From the NCBI RefSeq assembly GCF_008831285.2, contig NC_045141.1, forward strand, positions 20,456,848 to 20,520,847: DNA of 64,000 nt, read 5' to 3'. Shown here in pieces: positions 62,990 to 64,000 of the stretch. The first letter of the stretch is position 1. Every line of letters begins with the position of its first letter. The position numbers were made by a program, and so were the translations under genes. The notes below the pieces were generated by a model. The model searched no databases and was not told the origin of the DNA. It saw only the letters and a program-made list of their open reading frames with translations. This stretch comes from Nymphaea colorata. Taxonomy: Eukaryota > Streptophyta > Magnoliopsida > Nymphaeales > Nymphaeaceae.

Positions 62990-64000
62990 GGCTGCGGACT
63001 CATGAAAATGGAAATGGGTTTCAACTTCGAGAGGTTAGAACGCGAACCTTAACCCACCCAACGAAATGTTTGTTCTACGGCCTAAGGCTGCACAGAGCAG
63101 AGTGGAGCACGAGTTCGGCACGACACTGTACATGGTCCGCCCACTCAAGCTGGCTTCCAATTAAAACATTGTTAAAAAAATCTTCAACTCAACTTATTTA
63201 TAAACGAGTAGATCTTGAGTTCAAATTAATGCTCGAGTCGAATTTGATTCGTAAAAAGTTGATTAACTTAAGTCAGCTCCACTACATAATGAATTCTGAA
63301 ATGTAACGAAAGAAGAGTTAAACAAAAAAAAAATCAGATTAAGTTTTTGCTTCGTATGGCTTACATTCCGTGATGTTGTACCACGTACAAGTTTTTCCTT
63401 GACTTTCATAAATCTAACTATTATCAAAAGGAAAAATTTGTATATGTGTTGATTAAACATAGTTTAATTTTCATATGAGGTTTGACAAACATTCCACAAA
63501 GAAAAAAAGAAAGAAAGAAGAGAAGATGACAATCCTTTATCTCTTGACCGTAAACGCTGACTTCCCGTCTCTTTGATCTTCATAATTATGTCATCCTCAT
63601 AGCACTTCGAATTAGAAAATGTCTCGTACAAGGGAAGATAGAAACCAAATGGAAAACGACGCCAATATACCTTGTAAATTCAATACTAGATCGAATTCTT
63701 TTCTTGGGGGAGTTTGATTATCTTTTGGAAATTAGTCTCTTATACCATCCTCTGTTTACACTAAGGAAGACGCCCTAACGGTCTTCTTTTCATCCTCTTG
63801 AGTGCCATGCGCATGATTCTTTCATGCTTAAAATTCACTATCTTCTCATGCATAATGTTAGCTAGATAAGGACTAAACCACCAAAACAGATACGTATATA
63901 TGGGGGAAGTCTTTGATTCCAAGTTCTTAGCTTCTCGTATCAACGGGCAAAACCTTTAACACACAGCAAATATTTGAACACCTCTGCAATTCTCTCTAGC
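62990..64000. other. Upstream region of the PPR pseudogene
   Basis: Inverted match to 56245-57350, carrying the pseudogene's former promoter region. Short frames here are non-coding counterparts of the left arm. No further gene is seen before the window ends. Confidence 0.6.

Larger units (their letters stand above)
61378..64000 (-). repeat. Right arm of the inverted duplication (runs off the window)
   Basis: Inverted counterpart of 56245-58958. Pairing is still clear at the last bases of the window ('gctagagagaattgc' on the minus strand against 'gatagagagaattgc' at 56243), so the true end lies beyond 64 kb. Confidence 0.93.

Noticed and set aside
62472-63005. 177-codon plus-strand open frame in the right arm
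   Set aside because: Antisense shadow of the PPR pseudogene; the equivalent region of the intact copy is coding on the other strand.
1-64000. CRISPR arrays, rRNA genes, bacterial-type operons
   Set aside because: No regularly spaced repeats, rRNA signatures or prokaryotic gene layout; the window is plant nuclear DNA.

Overview
The window is nuclear DNA of a flowering plant. It has intron-containing genes of plant-only families (BAHD acyltransferase, fatty alcohol oxidase, pollen-type polygalacturonase, PPR protein, SAWADEE-homeodomain protein), a plant MIR168 locus, and long AT-rich intergenic stretches with SINE-, MITE- and hAT-like sequence. Several coding regions (the BAHD gene, the alcohol oxidase, the PPR gene) are very rich in G/C at third codon positions while the flanks are AT-rich. 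This is a contrast typical of many monocots and some magnoliids, but the species cannot be fixed from the sequence.

Layout. 1-7.7 kb: intergenic, repeat-rich. 7.7-9.4 kb (minus): two-exon BAHD acyltransferase. 9.4-23.7 kb: mostly gene-poor, with a SINE family, a short MITE and a 46-bp tandem repeat. 23.8-24.0 kb (minus): MIR168, with the guide, star strand and a TATA box all visible. 26.4-36.3 kb (plus): a nine-coding-exon SHH2-like SAWADEE homeodomain gene with a decayed hAT transposase gene in intron 4. 36.3-46.4 kb: intergenic, with MITE-like elements and a striking 153-bp hairpin at 43.2 kb. 46.6-50.8 kb (plus): three-exon long-chain fatty alcohol oxidase whose second intron appears to be GC-AG. 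54.0-55.8 kb (minus): four-exon polygalacturonase. 56.2-64.0 kb: a large inverted duplication. The left arm carries an intact intronless PPR gene (plus); the right arm carries a frameshifted, 3'-truncated copy (minus) and runs off the window.

How the parts relate. Two genes belong to small-RNA biology. MIR168 (its guide represses AGO1 mRNA) and the SHH2-like gene (its family recruits Pol IV to H3K9-methylated chromatin for RNA-directed DNA methylation) lie head to head about 2.4 kb apart. The SHH2-like gene itself hosts a dead hAT transposon. At the other end, the tail-to-tail PPR duplication could yield double-stranded RNA. The metabolic genes (BAHD, FAO) and the cell-wall gene (PG) look independent. 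The most notable observations are the MIR168/SHH2 linkage, the PPR inverted repeat with spacer blocks matching the SHH2 3' flank, and the 43.2-kb hairpin.
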